DNA from: Hoplostethus atlanticus | Lineage: Eukaryota > Chordata > Actinopteri > Trachichthyiformes > Trachichthyidae | Length of the DNA stretch: 64,000 bases | Assembly: GCA_034670405.1 (NCBI GenBank) | Contig: JAXDDX010000323.1 | Coordinates: forward strand, 142,842 to 206,841 | Reading direction: 5' to 3' | Shown here: piece by piece, positions 1 through 12,240 of the stretch | How positions within the stretch are numbered: the stretch's first letter is position 1 | Layout: each line of letters starts with the position of its first letter | The notes under the pieces: model-generated | Seen by the model: the letters and a program-made list of their open reading frames with translations, nothing else | The model's database searches: none | Told to the model about the DNA's origin: nothing | Program-made: the position numbers and the translations under genes

Positions 1-546
1 TTCCATACTCCACACACATGGCAAGTCCCCGGCCTTGACCCTTAGTGGATTGTCTCTGATTAGCCCATCTCTTCTTGCCCACCAGCTGAGTGGGACAACC
101 TGAGAGCTGGGTTTGCGTGTGTGACGCAGGTTGCAGATCTTCAAAGATTTATACCCCTGCAATGCTGCTGAGTGGAAGGTGTGGTGAGAGCCTTCCAGTG
201 ACACGCCAATGTAAAAGCCCTGTTACAAAACAGCCCTCCCTCCTTTTGCATCAGACTTGAAGAGTGCTTCAACTTTCTATTTTAAGTTTCACCCTGGCAA
301 CCCTGCCCCTTCATATCCATAGAACACACATGAGTGTATTATGGGGCTATAAAGCTATATGAAGGATAGCAATATCTCCTACCGTATATGAAATATTGCC
401 TTCTATAGGAAAAGTCTGTAAAAAATGGGATTATTTTGGAATTTATTGCTGCTGAAAGCTATCAGAGTCTGTGTTAGATATATTGAAGCCTGCTATTCCA
501 ATCAGTATGGACTGTGAATGGATGATTACTGTGTGTCATTCTATTA

Positions 547-760
547 CAGTTTTTCTCAATTGTTTACACACTAATACTGGAACTTGAGACACAATGACCA
601 AAACCTGGCCCTCATCTACCAAACCAGGTACATGAGTTGCTAAATTGTTCAATTACAAATCAGAGCAGAGGGCCAAAAGTGAGCTCTCCTGTTTTGGAGA
701 TGAATGGATGGCAACATCGCAGAGAGAGATAGAGGGAGAGGAAGGGTAAGGACAAGAGGA
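547..760 (+). mobile_element. left end of a TA-flanked inverted-repeat DNA transposon
   Basis: A TA is followed by CAGTTTTTCTCA at 547. The same 12-base start opens both ends of the 2-kb element at 61688-63696, where the flanking dinucleotide is also TA. Sequence downstream is unique, then purine-rich (about 718-800). No matching right end was seen nearby, so this is probably a truncated copy of a related Tc1/mariner-style family. The outer limit given here is a guess. Confidence 0.4.
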
Positions 761-1272
761 GAAGGAGGAGGACAAGGAAGAAGAAGAAGAAGAGCGTCCA
801 TCCATGGAGAACATTGGAGAACAAGTAAAGGTATTCATAGTACTGTTTTTCAATGAGCACATCAGTGTGTAAATGCTTTTTAGAAAGATCTATTCATATG
901 ATGCCGTGTGTGTGTATAATTCAATTCAGTTTAAAGTCTTGAGAAAATGGGGTATATTTTCAGAAAACACGTGTAAATTGAAACAAAAACATGCTTGGGA
1001 TGCTGTGTAAAATTCAACCTTCAATGACTTGAAGGGTATTTGTTTATTTCTGCCGCAGGCAGTGGAGACAAACTCTGTGTCAGACTGTGTGGTAGAAATA
1101 TACCAAGGGAGGATTGTAAATACTGTAAGAGAAAGATGGAAAAATTAAGATTGAATGAATAGCTGAGAGCCAATGTCATCTTTGGAACAACCTCTTGATT
1201 TCTCACCTTTTACTATGTTCTTTCTTCTTCCATATCACTGAATTTATTGTAAGTAGTACCCCAACGCCCCCT

Positions 1273-1273
<1 letters not shown>

Positions 1274-1356
<83 letters not shown>
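1274..1356. repeat. (CA)n microsatellite
   Basis: About 83 bases of CA dinucleotides with one T interruption near 1319. A second CA tract lies 300 bases downstream. Confidence 0.97.
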
Positions 1357-1358
<2 letters not shown>

Positions 1359-1652
1359 CTGACAATGGCAATCTTTCCTCTTCAGTATTTCTCCTTTGCC
1401 ATCTTGACATATAAAGGGGGCTCTGTTGAAGGAGAAACATGCTTTATGTCTCCGTAGCTCTGCCTGGTGATGAGTTTCTGTGTGGGATCGTGATTGTGGT
1501 GGAAATGAGAATCAAACTGTGGAGCAGGAGGAACCAAGGCTGTAAATTTCATCTGCTTGTCAGTGTCTCTGGATCAATGCCATTCCTCTTCGCTGGACTG
1601 AGGAGTTCACTGGCACTGCAGAACACACATACTAGTGTGCACGCACTCATGC

Positions 1653-1661
<9 letters not shown>

Positions 1662-1718
<57 letters not shown>
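1662..1718. repeat. (CA)n microsatellite
   Basis: Near-perfect CA tract of about 57 bases. Open frames through it on both strands are artefacts of the repeat. Confidence 0.97.
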
Positions 1719-1721
<3 letters not shown>

Positions 1722-2044
1722 GACAGGGTAAGTAGACCACAGTTTGTAGATAGTTCATCTATGTATGCAGATGATGTTGCACCTCTACTCCAGGCCGTCA
1801 GGGTGTGATATCAGTCTGGTGCATCTCAGATTGAAACTGAATCTCCTGTATCTCTGAATTCCTTCTCCTCGGGGTGAAGACAATCTTTCACTATTGTTCT
1901 CTGAGTCATGGCTAAAGATTGAGGATGGAATTCTCTCTCTCTGTCTCACCTCTGCCATCTTTATACCTGTTCATGAGGTGTACTACTACATCACTGTTAC
2001 AACATCACATCAGAAACGAAATGACTGCCATGAGTGTAGAACAC

Positions 2045-2310
2045 CATGTTGTTAAGATTTGTTACAACAATGGCACACAGGACTGTTACAGCTTGGAGAA
2101 GACAACTACATTCTACAGGCCTCCAGAAATGGATGATGAGCACAGCCCATTTGTTGCATTATCTCAGGTGCAGTGTCACAGGCTTCACAACACATCACAT
2201 TATGTGTGAAGGGTTTTTTGAACATCTGTCACAGAGGAATCGAGAGCGTGATTGTCTGTACTTGAGGCCTGCAGATGAAGCCCATGTCTGGGTAGAATTG
2301 GAGACAGGAT
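2045..2310. repeat. diverged repeat, copy 1 (pairs with 8090-8325)
   Basis: This stretch and 8090-8325 align by eye in the same orientation with many substitutions and small indels. Shared landmarks, in the same order, are a 'cattctaca'/'tattctaca' block, a 'ttttttgaacatc' block and 'cctgcagatgaa' followed by 'ccca'. It is either an old dispersed repeat or an old local duplication. The frame through copy 1 is not preserved in copy 2, so I do not call a gene. Confidence 0.55.
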
Positions 2311-5300
2311 TGGATGCGCTTGCTGTCCACAGAGACGCAAATATACCTTCACACTCTGAACCAATGCAGCCTCGCAATTCACCTTCACTCACACAGACAC
2401 GTGCAGGACCCAAGGCAGAGAGCAAGCACTACTCCTGAAATATTGATTAGCTTGCTCCCTTAACCCCAAAGTCATGAATCACCTGATGGAAGACATAGAG
2501 GGCGGGGAAGTGGGGTGAGAACAACATGGCTATCGAGCTTTGAATGTGACAAAGCCAAATGATCAAGTCCTGTTATGCAGCGATAAAGCAGTAATAAGGG
2601 TCAACTCTCATGGCTGTTGATGCCATCGACATGGAAGCTGCAACATCAAGCTTTAATGACCCGGATGTGGACTTTGGAATGGTTTTAGTTAAAATAAATA
2701 AAAGTGTGATAACCCACATTTGGGCACCTGGAAAGCCTTTGTAAAAGATCTATGCTCCTTTAATAGCAAACGATTTCACTCTTCCTGTATCAGGGCTATA
2801 TTAACTTATTTTATTGGTCTTACTTGTTATTTATGCATTGTGTTGTTGGTTAATGTGGTTAGTTTGATTTATGTGCCCAATTCACATCTCTGTCTGTCTG
2901 TCATCTTCATTTTTCTCTGGGGTGAGGTGTTTCTCAAGGTCTCTCAAAGTTTATTTTTCTCACTTGCACAGCTTTTATTCCTTCTATTTCTATTTAATTT
3001 CCACAACACAACATTCAATGTTGTTATACATATACATATTCAGCCCATTTCCAGAATGTATTTCAGTATATTGCAGGTTTGAATCATTCTTCTATGTGAC
3101 TGACAAGCAGGTTAATGCATATCTCAGACTTTGCACCTGTAAATAAAGGGTTAATTTGTGTGTGAGCAGCTGCTGTTGCCTTGGATTCTGTTGCTAATAT
3201 CCTGCTGTGCTCCAGTGGCCTTGGGGAATGACCCCTCTCAGAGAGACAGATTTCCCTGCCATCCAGAGAAGCAGAAAAAGAGATCTGGAGAGAGAGACGA
3301 GTAATGAATTGGACAGACACAGTTCATGGGTGTTGTGCTTATTTTCCAAATGTCCAGACGTGCACCATCCATCCAAATTAAGGACCACTGTGATTCAGTA
3401 GCATCACTTGAATTTTCTTTCTTGAAATAGTACCCAATTATCTTGAGTTGGCCACCGTAAAACTCATGATAGACAGAATCATAGACACTGAGGTAATCAC
3501 ATAGACATCTCATACAAATCGGGCCAGCCTCAAACATGCTGCAGCAACAACCACTAAAAATAGTCTGTTTACTGTTTTGGTCTAGTCGAAAAAAAATGAA
3601 ATGAGCAATTCAATCGCAACAGTGTATCCTTGCCTTACAGAAAGTGCTGTATCACTCTGAGGTGACACAGAGTTCTCCCTGCTGAGAAAGACCATGGTAT
3701 GTTTTTCTCCTGGTGCTATTAATAGCCAAAACAGAGCCAGCAAAGCGAGACAGGCGGATAGACGGGCAAATGGAAGGAAGATGTTATTCCCTGAACAAAG
3801 GGAAGGGTCGCGTCACCGTTCTTGACCCCTTTCTAAGCTTCATCAGGGATGGATGGACTGGTACTGTCAGTATTCAGCCTGAAAAATACAATTATGTTGG
3901 CTGGAAAATCCATCTCACTAATCAGAAAAGGGAGTGGTGTGAAATGCTTCCCCACATTTTAGGAGAATTTGATTTAGATATACAGAATTGATTTAGACAA
4001 CCTTGGTTAACTCCCTTAATGCACTAAGTTGGTGCTCCGTTCCTTTTCTTCAATCCCCAAGGAATATTAGAAATATGAATTAAATAAAGAGGACTGACTT
4101 CAATGCCTTTTAGACAGATGTTTTGGCTAAATCAGTAAATGCAAGCTGGTTAGTAAAAATATGTCACTGGTGGTACATAACGGCAGCACAATCAAGTGCA
4201 CCACCATTTGATATTTTGTGGTGACTGATTCCAGTGAGGCAGAGATATATCACTTTCCTCTACTGATTTCACATATTTTATAAAAAGCCTCTGAGACGCA
4301 AGGAAACTTCTGATACAATGTTAAAAGGTAGGTATTTTTAGGTTTCAGCAGACTGCCTCAAAAGAAGAATGCTTATACATGGAAGAAAGATTGAGGAGCT
4401 GCTGGGCATCTTCAACAGTGTTATCCCCGGAGCAACAAAAGTGGAGCATTGCGGGACGCTGTTGAGGGTTGTGAGATGCTGCACTGAAGGCTCTGGGGGG
4501 ACAAAGTGTTGCAGTGGGTATAAATCTGGTAAAATATGCACATGCCTTCCAGAAATTACAAAAGTCATGAGAATTGTGGGGTGAATCTTGTTTTTCCTTT
4601 ACACCTATTTTCAGAGCTCAGTCCCCAGATTTAATTGGAATCTTCCGTCAAAATGTACTTAACTCGTGTCACTCGTGTTTTGATGTGGGAAAAATAGAAG
4701 GTAGAGAGGACCTAAAATGTTTTTTTAAAAGTATAAAAGATAGGGCCTCCCCAAGAGCCAAGTGGTGTTTCGAGCCCTGAACAAGGGCTATTGGGTCCCT
4801 ATTCAGATGGGACTCATTATTTTGGAGGGAGGCAGGGAAGGGAACAGTAGTGCAGCAAAACAAGTTCAACCTACAGGGATGGGTCCTAAAACTAACCTTG
4901 TGGTGCCACTGACAGTATTAAGATGCAATTTGGAATCAGGCTCATATTTTAGAAGGCATCCATTTTGATTTGATTGTGGTATTCGGGTCCAACTAGGCGA
5001 CCTCCTCACAAGACTCTGCCTGAAAGCCAGTTAGACAGAGATCCATTACATTGTGGTTATTGGCAGTGTCAATTCAAGGTTAGTTTATTGACATCTGTAC
5101 ACAATCTGACACCACATCGGTTTAATAAATACGTCCTTCTAAAACCAAATTTGTTCTCATAGTGTACCACCAAGTGTTCCTTCAGCTCTTTGGGGGCTGT
5201 GAGTTTTGTGCCGCTGCTGTCTTATCCATTATAGAGTAGCAGACCTCATCAAAGAATCTCTTTTCAGCATCCAGCCTGCAGACTGTGACACAGCACTTTC

Positions 5301-5943
5301 AGAGACAGTGGGGCAGGAAAGAGGAAGAGAACAAGAGAAAAAGTGAAAAAAGAAAAAGTGACCAAGCTGAACCTGTCGGAGGAAAGAACATTTTTAGTGT
5401 TATGGGTAACATAACCCAAAGGGACACGCTGCTCTGTGTGTGATGCAGTGACACTTGGGTATGCTCGGCTACTGTAAGGGCAGTAAGCCTACTGTGATTT
5501 CTTTAGGTGTATCAAATTGAGTTATGCTCAAAAGCTCAAAGCCTTGAGAGTGATGCCTCAGATCATTTTAAATTATGCCTTTAAAGCAGAAAGTATTTCC
5601 TGGCTGATGTTACAGTTTTAATGACAGCCTGAAACATTGAAGATTTACGTATTCTGGATATTATTTGGGATTTCTTTGTTCTTGTTCCCCAATAAGTCTG
5701 TTCTTATTATGCAACTGCTACTGTACAGTCACTGTCCATCACTGATAATACACGTTTTCATGTCTACCTCCTGTTTCGAAAAATGCAACCACTCATATTA
5801 AAATTAAATTAAATGTCATATTTGAATTATAATGAATTGAATGGTCAGCTTAATTAGGCCACATCATCATTCATTATGCTGTTGAACAGGTGGGAGGTGG
5901 CAGAGGTGAGCTGGAGCGAGTTCTATCCCACTATGATTAATCT

Positions 5944-5946
<3 letters not shown>

Positions 5947-5978
<32 letters not shown>
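5947..5978. repeat. (GT)n microsatellite
   Basis: Uninterrupted GT tract of about 32 bases. Confidence 0.95.
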
Positions 5979-5980
<2 letters not shown>

Positions 5981-6578
5981 GACATGTGTGTAAGTGTAGG
6001 CAACCTACCATCCCTATAATATAGTAAAGGACATATTTTCTAGGTCATTGATAACATATCAACATTGTCTTTCCATTGAAAGATATTTGAGGGGTTCCCT
6101 ATTTTGTCTGTTCTTGAATCGAATCCTGCCAGAGTCTTTCTCCTGCGTCTCCCTCTATATTTTTCAATTGTCTGAATAAATAAAATAGTAAAGGTGAGTG
6201 AATTGCCCAGTATTTTATTTCCTTTTATCATGCTGCCACTGATGAGAACAGGGATTCATTCTACATTACAGGGAATAATAGATACATTAACAGGGAAAGC
6301 ACGAGCGCAATCTGCTCAGACCATCAGTGAGAATATTAGAGGAGCGCTTTATTAGTTCTTGTCTTATTAGTTTCCAAAGTGCAGCAGGTCACAACTGGGA
6401 GCAGACACATGGAGGGACACTCCCTTCCTCACGCTGAACGCTGCAGAACGCTGGAGGAATAAGGATTAGGGTGACTTATCGACGAGATAAACCTGCCACA
6501 CACCAATCATCATGTCTTCACACATGCAGTGCAGCTTTTGTTTGCACGGACCTGAAACCACTCCCCAAAGGGATGGGC

Positions 6579-6581
<3 letters not shown>

Positions 6582-6611
<30 letters not shown>
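6582..6611. repeat. (GT)n microsatellite with G-rich flank
   Basis: About 30 bases of GT run into a G-rich tract, and a C-run lies near 6671-6682. No coding support. Confidence 0.93.
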
Positions 6612-6613
<2 letters not shown>

Positions 6614-6856
6614 GGGTGGGGGATGGGGCATGTGTGGGTGCTGTCCATATACCCTGCTCCCCCTTTAGTCCCCCCCCCCCCTTGGGCCTCAATCCAGACA
6701 ATGATGCATGCTCTTGATATCATATTCTCTGCTGCTGTATGCAAGCAACTGATTCACACTGATCGATTACCATTTGGCACTGATTGATTACTACCACTGA
6801 TTGATTTACGCAAATCTGCATACATGTACACAGGACTAATTTATGATTTATTTATT

Positions 6857-6923
<67 letters not shown>
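6857..6923. repeat. (GATA)n microsatellite
   Basis: About 16-17 uninterrupted tetranucleotide units. This is the longest tetranucleotide array in the window. Confidence 0.97.
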
Positions 6924-6924
<1 letters not shown>

Positions 6925-8089
6925 GGGTAGGGGTGGAGACAGACTTTAATAGAATTTCTTTCATTACCCAAACAGAGACCAGCTAACAGCTAATGGGGAA
7001 ACCCTGTATAGGGTCTGAGCCTGTTACGGCTCCCCACATGACATCACAAAAATAGACCCAATGCCATAAAGGGATGAAGGCCATGCATGTTCAAACATAT
7101 TTTCTTTGGAAGGAAAATGACAGGAAGAATTTTTTTTTTAAATGACACACTGTGTGCACACTGTCCCTCATACTGACCCAAGGTTCTGGAAAACAAATCA
7201 CCTTACATTTTCAAAGGACAGGGAGAGAATGATAATGCCTGGGGAATACAAATTACACACAGCATGTGAGAACCAATGAAAACATGCCTGGGAACAATTA
7301 ATACCATCAAAGACCTACAATAGAAGTATCATTATGTTGAGCATTGATTTGTTTTAGTCTGCCAAATTCCTACTTAATCCAGTTTGACTCAGATAACTGT
7401 ATAATTGCTGTATAATATTTTTGAGTAAGTTTTATTTGTTGTCAGTTTTGTAGATTTCAACCAACCCCAAACCGGAGCATTGTGAAGTACAACTATAAAA
7501 TATATAAAATATACACAAACAAAAGAAAAAAAGGCATTTTAGTCCAAACACTTCAGGGGCCCTCCCCCAACTTGGGGCACTGGGGAGTCAGCACCCCTAT
7601 TCCCTCCACCACGGCACCCCAGGATGGATAGGTGGGTGGTGTACTGAGAAGTGCTGAGCAGTACTATCATTACCTGTCTCCCCTGTGCCCAGCTGAGTGA
7701 CGATGTCTGTTGAAGCAAATGCTATAAAGATTAGTAATGGACTACTGGGAGCCTTCTCTTAAGAATCACACAAAGAGTGTTTCTCAGGAAGTGAGACATT
7801 CAATAACCTACTAGTCATGGATGAGTGGAGGGTAATTATGAAACATAATTCAATATCTTAAGGCAGCAAAGAACGACTTCATGGCCTTATGATTTCCTAG
7901 GGTTGAACAGCAAGGCCCGGCTGAAGTTAATAGAGCGATTTTTCTCTGAATAACAGCTGAGGAGTTTATTAGAAAATATCACAATAACATCTCCTTTCAT
8001 CACTCAAATGCCATCATTAATCAAAGGCACTACATTACTGAGGGCAGTTGAGTGTGGAAAACCATAGGACAGATGTTGTTTACTCCATG

Positions 8090-8325
8090 GAGGCACCATG
8101 ACACACAGATGTGGTGGTACAGGTGTGAGAAAACAATTGTATTCTACACGGCCCTGGGTGATGAGAAAAAGGTTGTGTTGCAGGCTTGATGTAGTATCTG
8201 TGCATGTTGTGTGGGGGAGTTTTTGAACATCCATCATGGAGTAATCGTGAGCATCTTTGTAGTCGAGCGAGCCCTGCAGATGAAACCCACTGGGGAGGCG
8301 AATGGGGGCTATGGACATCCTCTGC
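8090..8325. repeat. diverged repeat, copy 2 (pairs with 2045-2310)
   Basis: This is the second copy of the pair described at 2045-2310, about 6 kb apart in the same orientation. The best-conserved part is the 'tttttgaacatc' to 'ctgcagatgaa' segment (about 8219-8285). CA tracts follow at 8337-8359 and 8374-8393. Confidence 0.55.
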
Positions 8326-8971
8326 AAGAAAAACAAACACACACACACACACACACACATTAACTTGTTGCTAAACACACACACACACACACAAACACTC
8401 AGACTTGAAAGTCATCATTCAGAATTTATGAATGTTCATCCATTTTGCTTCCATGCCTCCATGACTGTGTATCCCTGAGTTTTGCCTCTTTTTGTTACAT
8501 GAGACCGAGAAGCATCTGAGACAGCTTTAAAATCGACCACACAAGATATACCAGGACTCCTACATGCTCAGCCCCACCCTCCCTGCTGCACTGCATGGAC
8601 ACAGTACACGCCGACAGTCCCAGGATGTCCCATCTCCAAGCCTACAGTAGGCCCCACCCCCCCTCCCCTTCTCATCCCCTCCTCTCTCATCTCCCAAACT
8701 GCTGACTGGAGAGATTCCCAAGTCTGCCCGGGGGCTGTTATAGAGTACTCACTGTACACACATGAACAGCTATTGATCGGCTAAAAGACCCAAGCATTCC
8801 ATTATCTTGGTATAGCCATAATTAAAAGTGTCAAATGTATGTCAGATGTCAAATCAGGGCCCGAGGGAGCTAGGCTACAGGCTGGTTTAGGCTCTGACTA
8901 AAATATTTACGTCCCACAATGAATTGAATGAATTGAATGAGTGGAATGTGGGGGTGGGTGGTGTGGTGATA

Positions 8972-8997
8972 TGTGTGTGTGTGTGTGTGTGTGTGTG
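8972..8997. repeat. (GT)n microsatellite
   Basis: GT tract of about 26 bases within a G/T-rich stretch starting near 8948. Confidence 0.93.
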
Positions 8998-10257
8998 GTA
9001 GTGTTAGTGGATGTGCATCTGCAAGTGGGTGTATCTCAAGGGCTGCTGATCTATACTCTGCTAACACCCTATAATGAGAGAGCAGATCGCTCAAGCAGGA
9101 TCACCTATTAAATAAATGTCAGTTCACAGGCTTGTTCTGTCGGCTGGTGGGGCAGCCAGAGAGAGGTGATACATCACCCTGTCTGTCTGTCTGTCTGTGT
9201 CCATTTACCATCTAGCGTTCGGCGCGTCAGTCTGTCAGCATTTTGGCTAGATTGAAGAATACGTTGGTCCTCTGGCAATGTGTTGACCATGAAAGGTGAA
9301 TTTCAAGTGTGCTTCAGTCTTTGATTAAATATTATAACTTTATTTATGGCGGTTTGAAGTGCACATCAGAGCTGTGAGGATGTGATGCGTCCACGTTGTT
9401 TCGAATGAATGCTTCACATGGAAGCTAACCCATCAGCCCTTGCGCAATGAATGCTCATGACAATACATAGTGAATGGAGGTGAAATGATCGCATTGAACC
9501 AGGAGCTGGGTGAACTCACGCACGACTCCCAAATGCAGCCAACACGCCCAGTTGTTTTGGACCAGCTATTCCTCTGTGCTGTGAGGTGAGGATCTGACCC
9601 CCCTCTCCACTGATAACCTGACAGACACATAGATAGATGGATGAGACTCACACTGACATGCACTGTGCAGCAGCCTACTAGCTTCTCTGCAGGAAGAAAC
9701 GTCTTCCTCTGGAGTTAACTGATCAAATAGCATAACAAGAGGCTCTCTGACGCCGAAGATGTCCTTCATCGCCCAGGGAGATGCAAATGGCACGGTAATG
9801 ATATTGAGATATTAAATGATATTTTGCAGATCTGAGCCTCTTGGTAGAGCACATGAATATACATGGACATAACGTCGGTATTAGATTCTATTGGAGATAG
9901 AGCCAAATTGTGTAATTAGTCCCTCCAATTTAATTACAGTGATTCTAGTGGGAATTTTAGATACTGCTGCTGCAAAAAAAATTCCCCAGTGCCTGAAATT
10001 GCTTTTTAGCTGAAAATAGGATCATCTAATGGCTAATTTCCGTTTTATTACTCACTCTCCCTCTACCCACCTCTTAGTTTGACACAGCAAAATGAAAAAA
10101 CGTATCCCCACACCACATCTATTTATGTTCACCGGCCATTACTGAGGAGCAATTTTACAGCTTAAGCATTCACAGATTAGCAGTCTAAAGAGTCACACTG
10201 AGCTGAGCTGGACAATAATGAGTGATGAGTGATGGTTCCTCAGTGTGTGTGTATATG

Positions 10258-10258
<1 letters not shown>

Positions 10259-10290
<32 letters not shown>
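10259..10290. repeat. (GTCT)n microsatellite
   Basis: About eight CTGT/GTCT units. A shorter tract of the same motif lies at 9180-9198. Confidence 0.95.
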
Positions 10291-10450
10291 TTCTGTATGC
10301 ACATGTGACCTGACACTTCTGTCTGTCATACTGTTTGCACAGGTCGGCTGGTCCCCAAGGGCATTCCCTTCATCCCATCCACCCTCCCCCAGTGACTTCT
10401 CAAAGACCTGCCTGTAACAAAGGAAACCTGGTCCAACCCATCCCCCTCTG

Positions 10451-10451
<1 letters not shown>

Positions 10452-10501
<50 letters not shown>
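10452..10501. repeat. (CA)n microsatellite
   Basis: Uninterrupted CA tract of about 50 bases. Confidence 0.97.
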
Positions 10502-10504
<3 letters not shown>

Positions 10505-11176
10505 CAAGGACAACAAAGAGTCATTTCACCTTGAACAAAAACTGCATGGATATATGTTATGTCAGCATGTATGTTGTGCGTTTGCTTGTTTGTTTCGTGC
10601 ATTTGTCTGTATGGCACAATGAAAATCAATACATCCAACCATGAATTGACTAATAACGTGTGCCTGGGATGGTGGAGTGGATCAGACTTTTGTTCAGATG
10701 GTCATGACACATCTCAGGAACCCTAGGCAGCCTCTTGACCTGGATGTCTTACTAGAATATCCCCTGCCAAGGTGACACCAGTTAGGTGGGAAAGATAAAA
10801 AAAACATTTTCTCTTTCATTCAGTCTTGGATATATGCCCATATGTACTCTTGCACACACATGCACATATAGGAAAAACAACCCTATTGACAACATGCTAT
10901 TACGGCACTGCAAACCATAAAGGTACTCTGTCTTCCACCAGTCAGGCGTTACCATATGTCACAGACAACTTGAAGCGCTATAGTCATAAAATGTTGTAAG
11001 ATGAACTTACATCATATTATTTTGTGTTTAAGGATGCAAAAATATATTTATGTCCAAAAGATTCATTTTCTCAGTGGTCGGAATTATCGATTCAGGATTG
11101 TGCTGGTGACAGGGCTCTGACCTTTACCAAATTAGAGGCCACCCCCCTTATCTTGCCCTCACAGCAGTTGTCAGTC

Positions 11177-11180
<4 letters not shown>

Positions 11181-11214
<34 letters not shown>
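11181..11214. repeat. (GT)n microsatellite
   Basis: GT tract of about 34 bases. Confidence 0.95.
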
Positions 11215-11219
<5 letters not shown>

Positions 11220-12044
11220 CTCAATCTTTAGGCATGGTCATTGGAGCGCAGAGAAGGATAATTTGGTAGGGACGATATTTGAAGAGGCTCTGTCTGGGAC
11301 AAAGCCCGTTCATCCTGGGAGTTGTCACTTCTACAAAGCTAGATTCTATTATAACACAATCCTGTTGTCTCAGAAAACAGAAATACACTGAACATATAAA
11401 ATAAAATTATAAATGTATGCAATTTATTTGTATTGTTGTTGCTGTCGTACAAATAAAACACACAATGTATCACATGTGGATACATTGTAGAGTTTTTGCT
11501 ATAGGAGCAAATACAAATAAAGTGAGATAATGAAGGTACCATTGTTGTTTAAACTGTGGGAATATAAACCAGAGATCAGAGACGTTTTGGGTTCACCTTT
11601 TGTCAATTTTGGCAAAATGAATAAAAACAGCTGTAAGCTTTGTATCAATGTTCCTGTGAGATTGCAGCCTTATTAGTTTTAGATGGGGCTGCATTATTTA
11701 TAGTCATAAAGAAACTGTTCTGAAGGACTGCAGTGGGGTTGGGGGGGTGGGGGTGGGGGGGTGCCTAACTAAGTGCCTGGTTAGGTTAGATCTCTACTGA
11801 CTGCAAAAGTGTGGGAGGGAATAGAGAGAAGCAGAGAGAGAGAGAAAGGGCAGATGAAGGTTTGTAACTATTGAGAAAGCAAAAAGAAAGACAACTCCTA
11901 CATGAAGATAAAAAACAGTTTTAGCCAAGAGTACATCCATCAACCCAAAGGTGTTTGGCAACAGACCTCTATGTCCAGAAGTAACCCTTTCAAGGCGATC
12001 TGTAATGTCAGCTGTCACAATGTGACAAGCTACAAGCCTATCTA

Positions 12045-12240
12045 TTTTCTATAGCCTTATTCAACTTGGCAGTCAGGGCTTAAGCACCTTGCTCAAGGGC
12101 ACTTTGACAGTTATTGTTGAGACAGTGAACAGTGCACCTCATTCATTTACCCTGCCCAGCCAGTCTGGGAATTTGAACACGCTTGCTCCTCTAAACATCA
12201 GGCTGCCACCACCCTCCATAAGGCCAGCACAGCCGACTGC
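12045..12240. repeat. dispersed teleost repeat (SINE-like tail)
   Basis: The segment around 'caccttgctcaagggcac' (12089-12106) followed by 'gtctgggaatttgaacac' and 'atcaggctgccaccac' matches, from memory, a phrase repeated very widely in fish genomes ('cttgctcaaggg... ggattcgaac... aggccac'). The tRNA-like GATTCGAAC box is degenerate here. Family name and exact limits are not established. Confidence 0.5.

Noticed and set aside
1213..1758. Open frames of Cys-Val or His-Thr repeats on both strands
   Set aside because: They are translations of CA/GT microsatellites with no conserved flanks.
6857..6923. CRISPR-like direct repeats
   Set aside because: A uniform tetranucleotide array with no spacers, in a eukaryotic genome.
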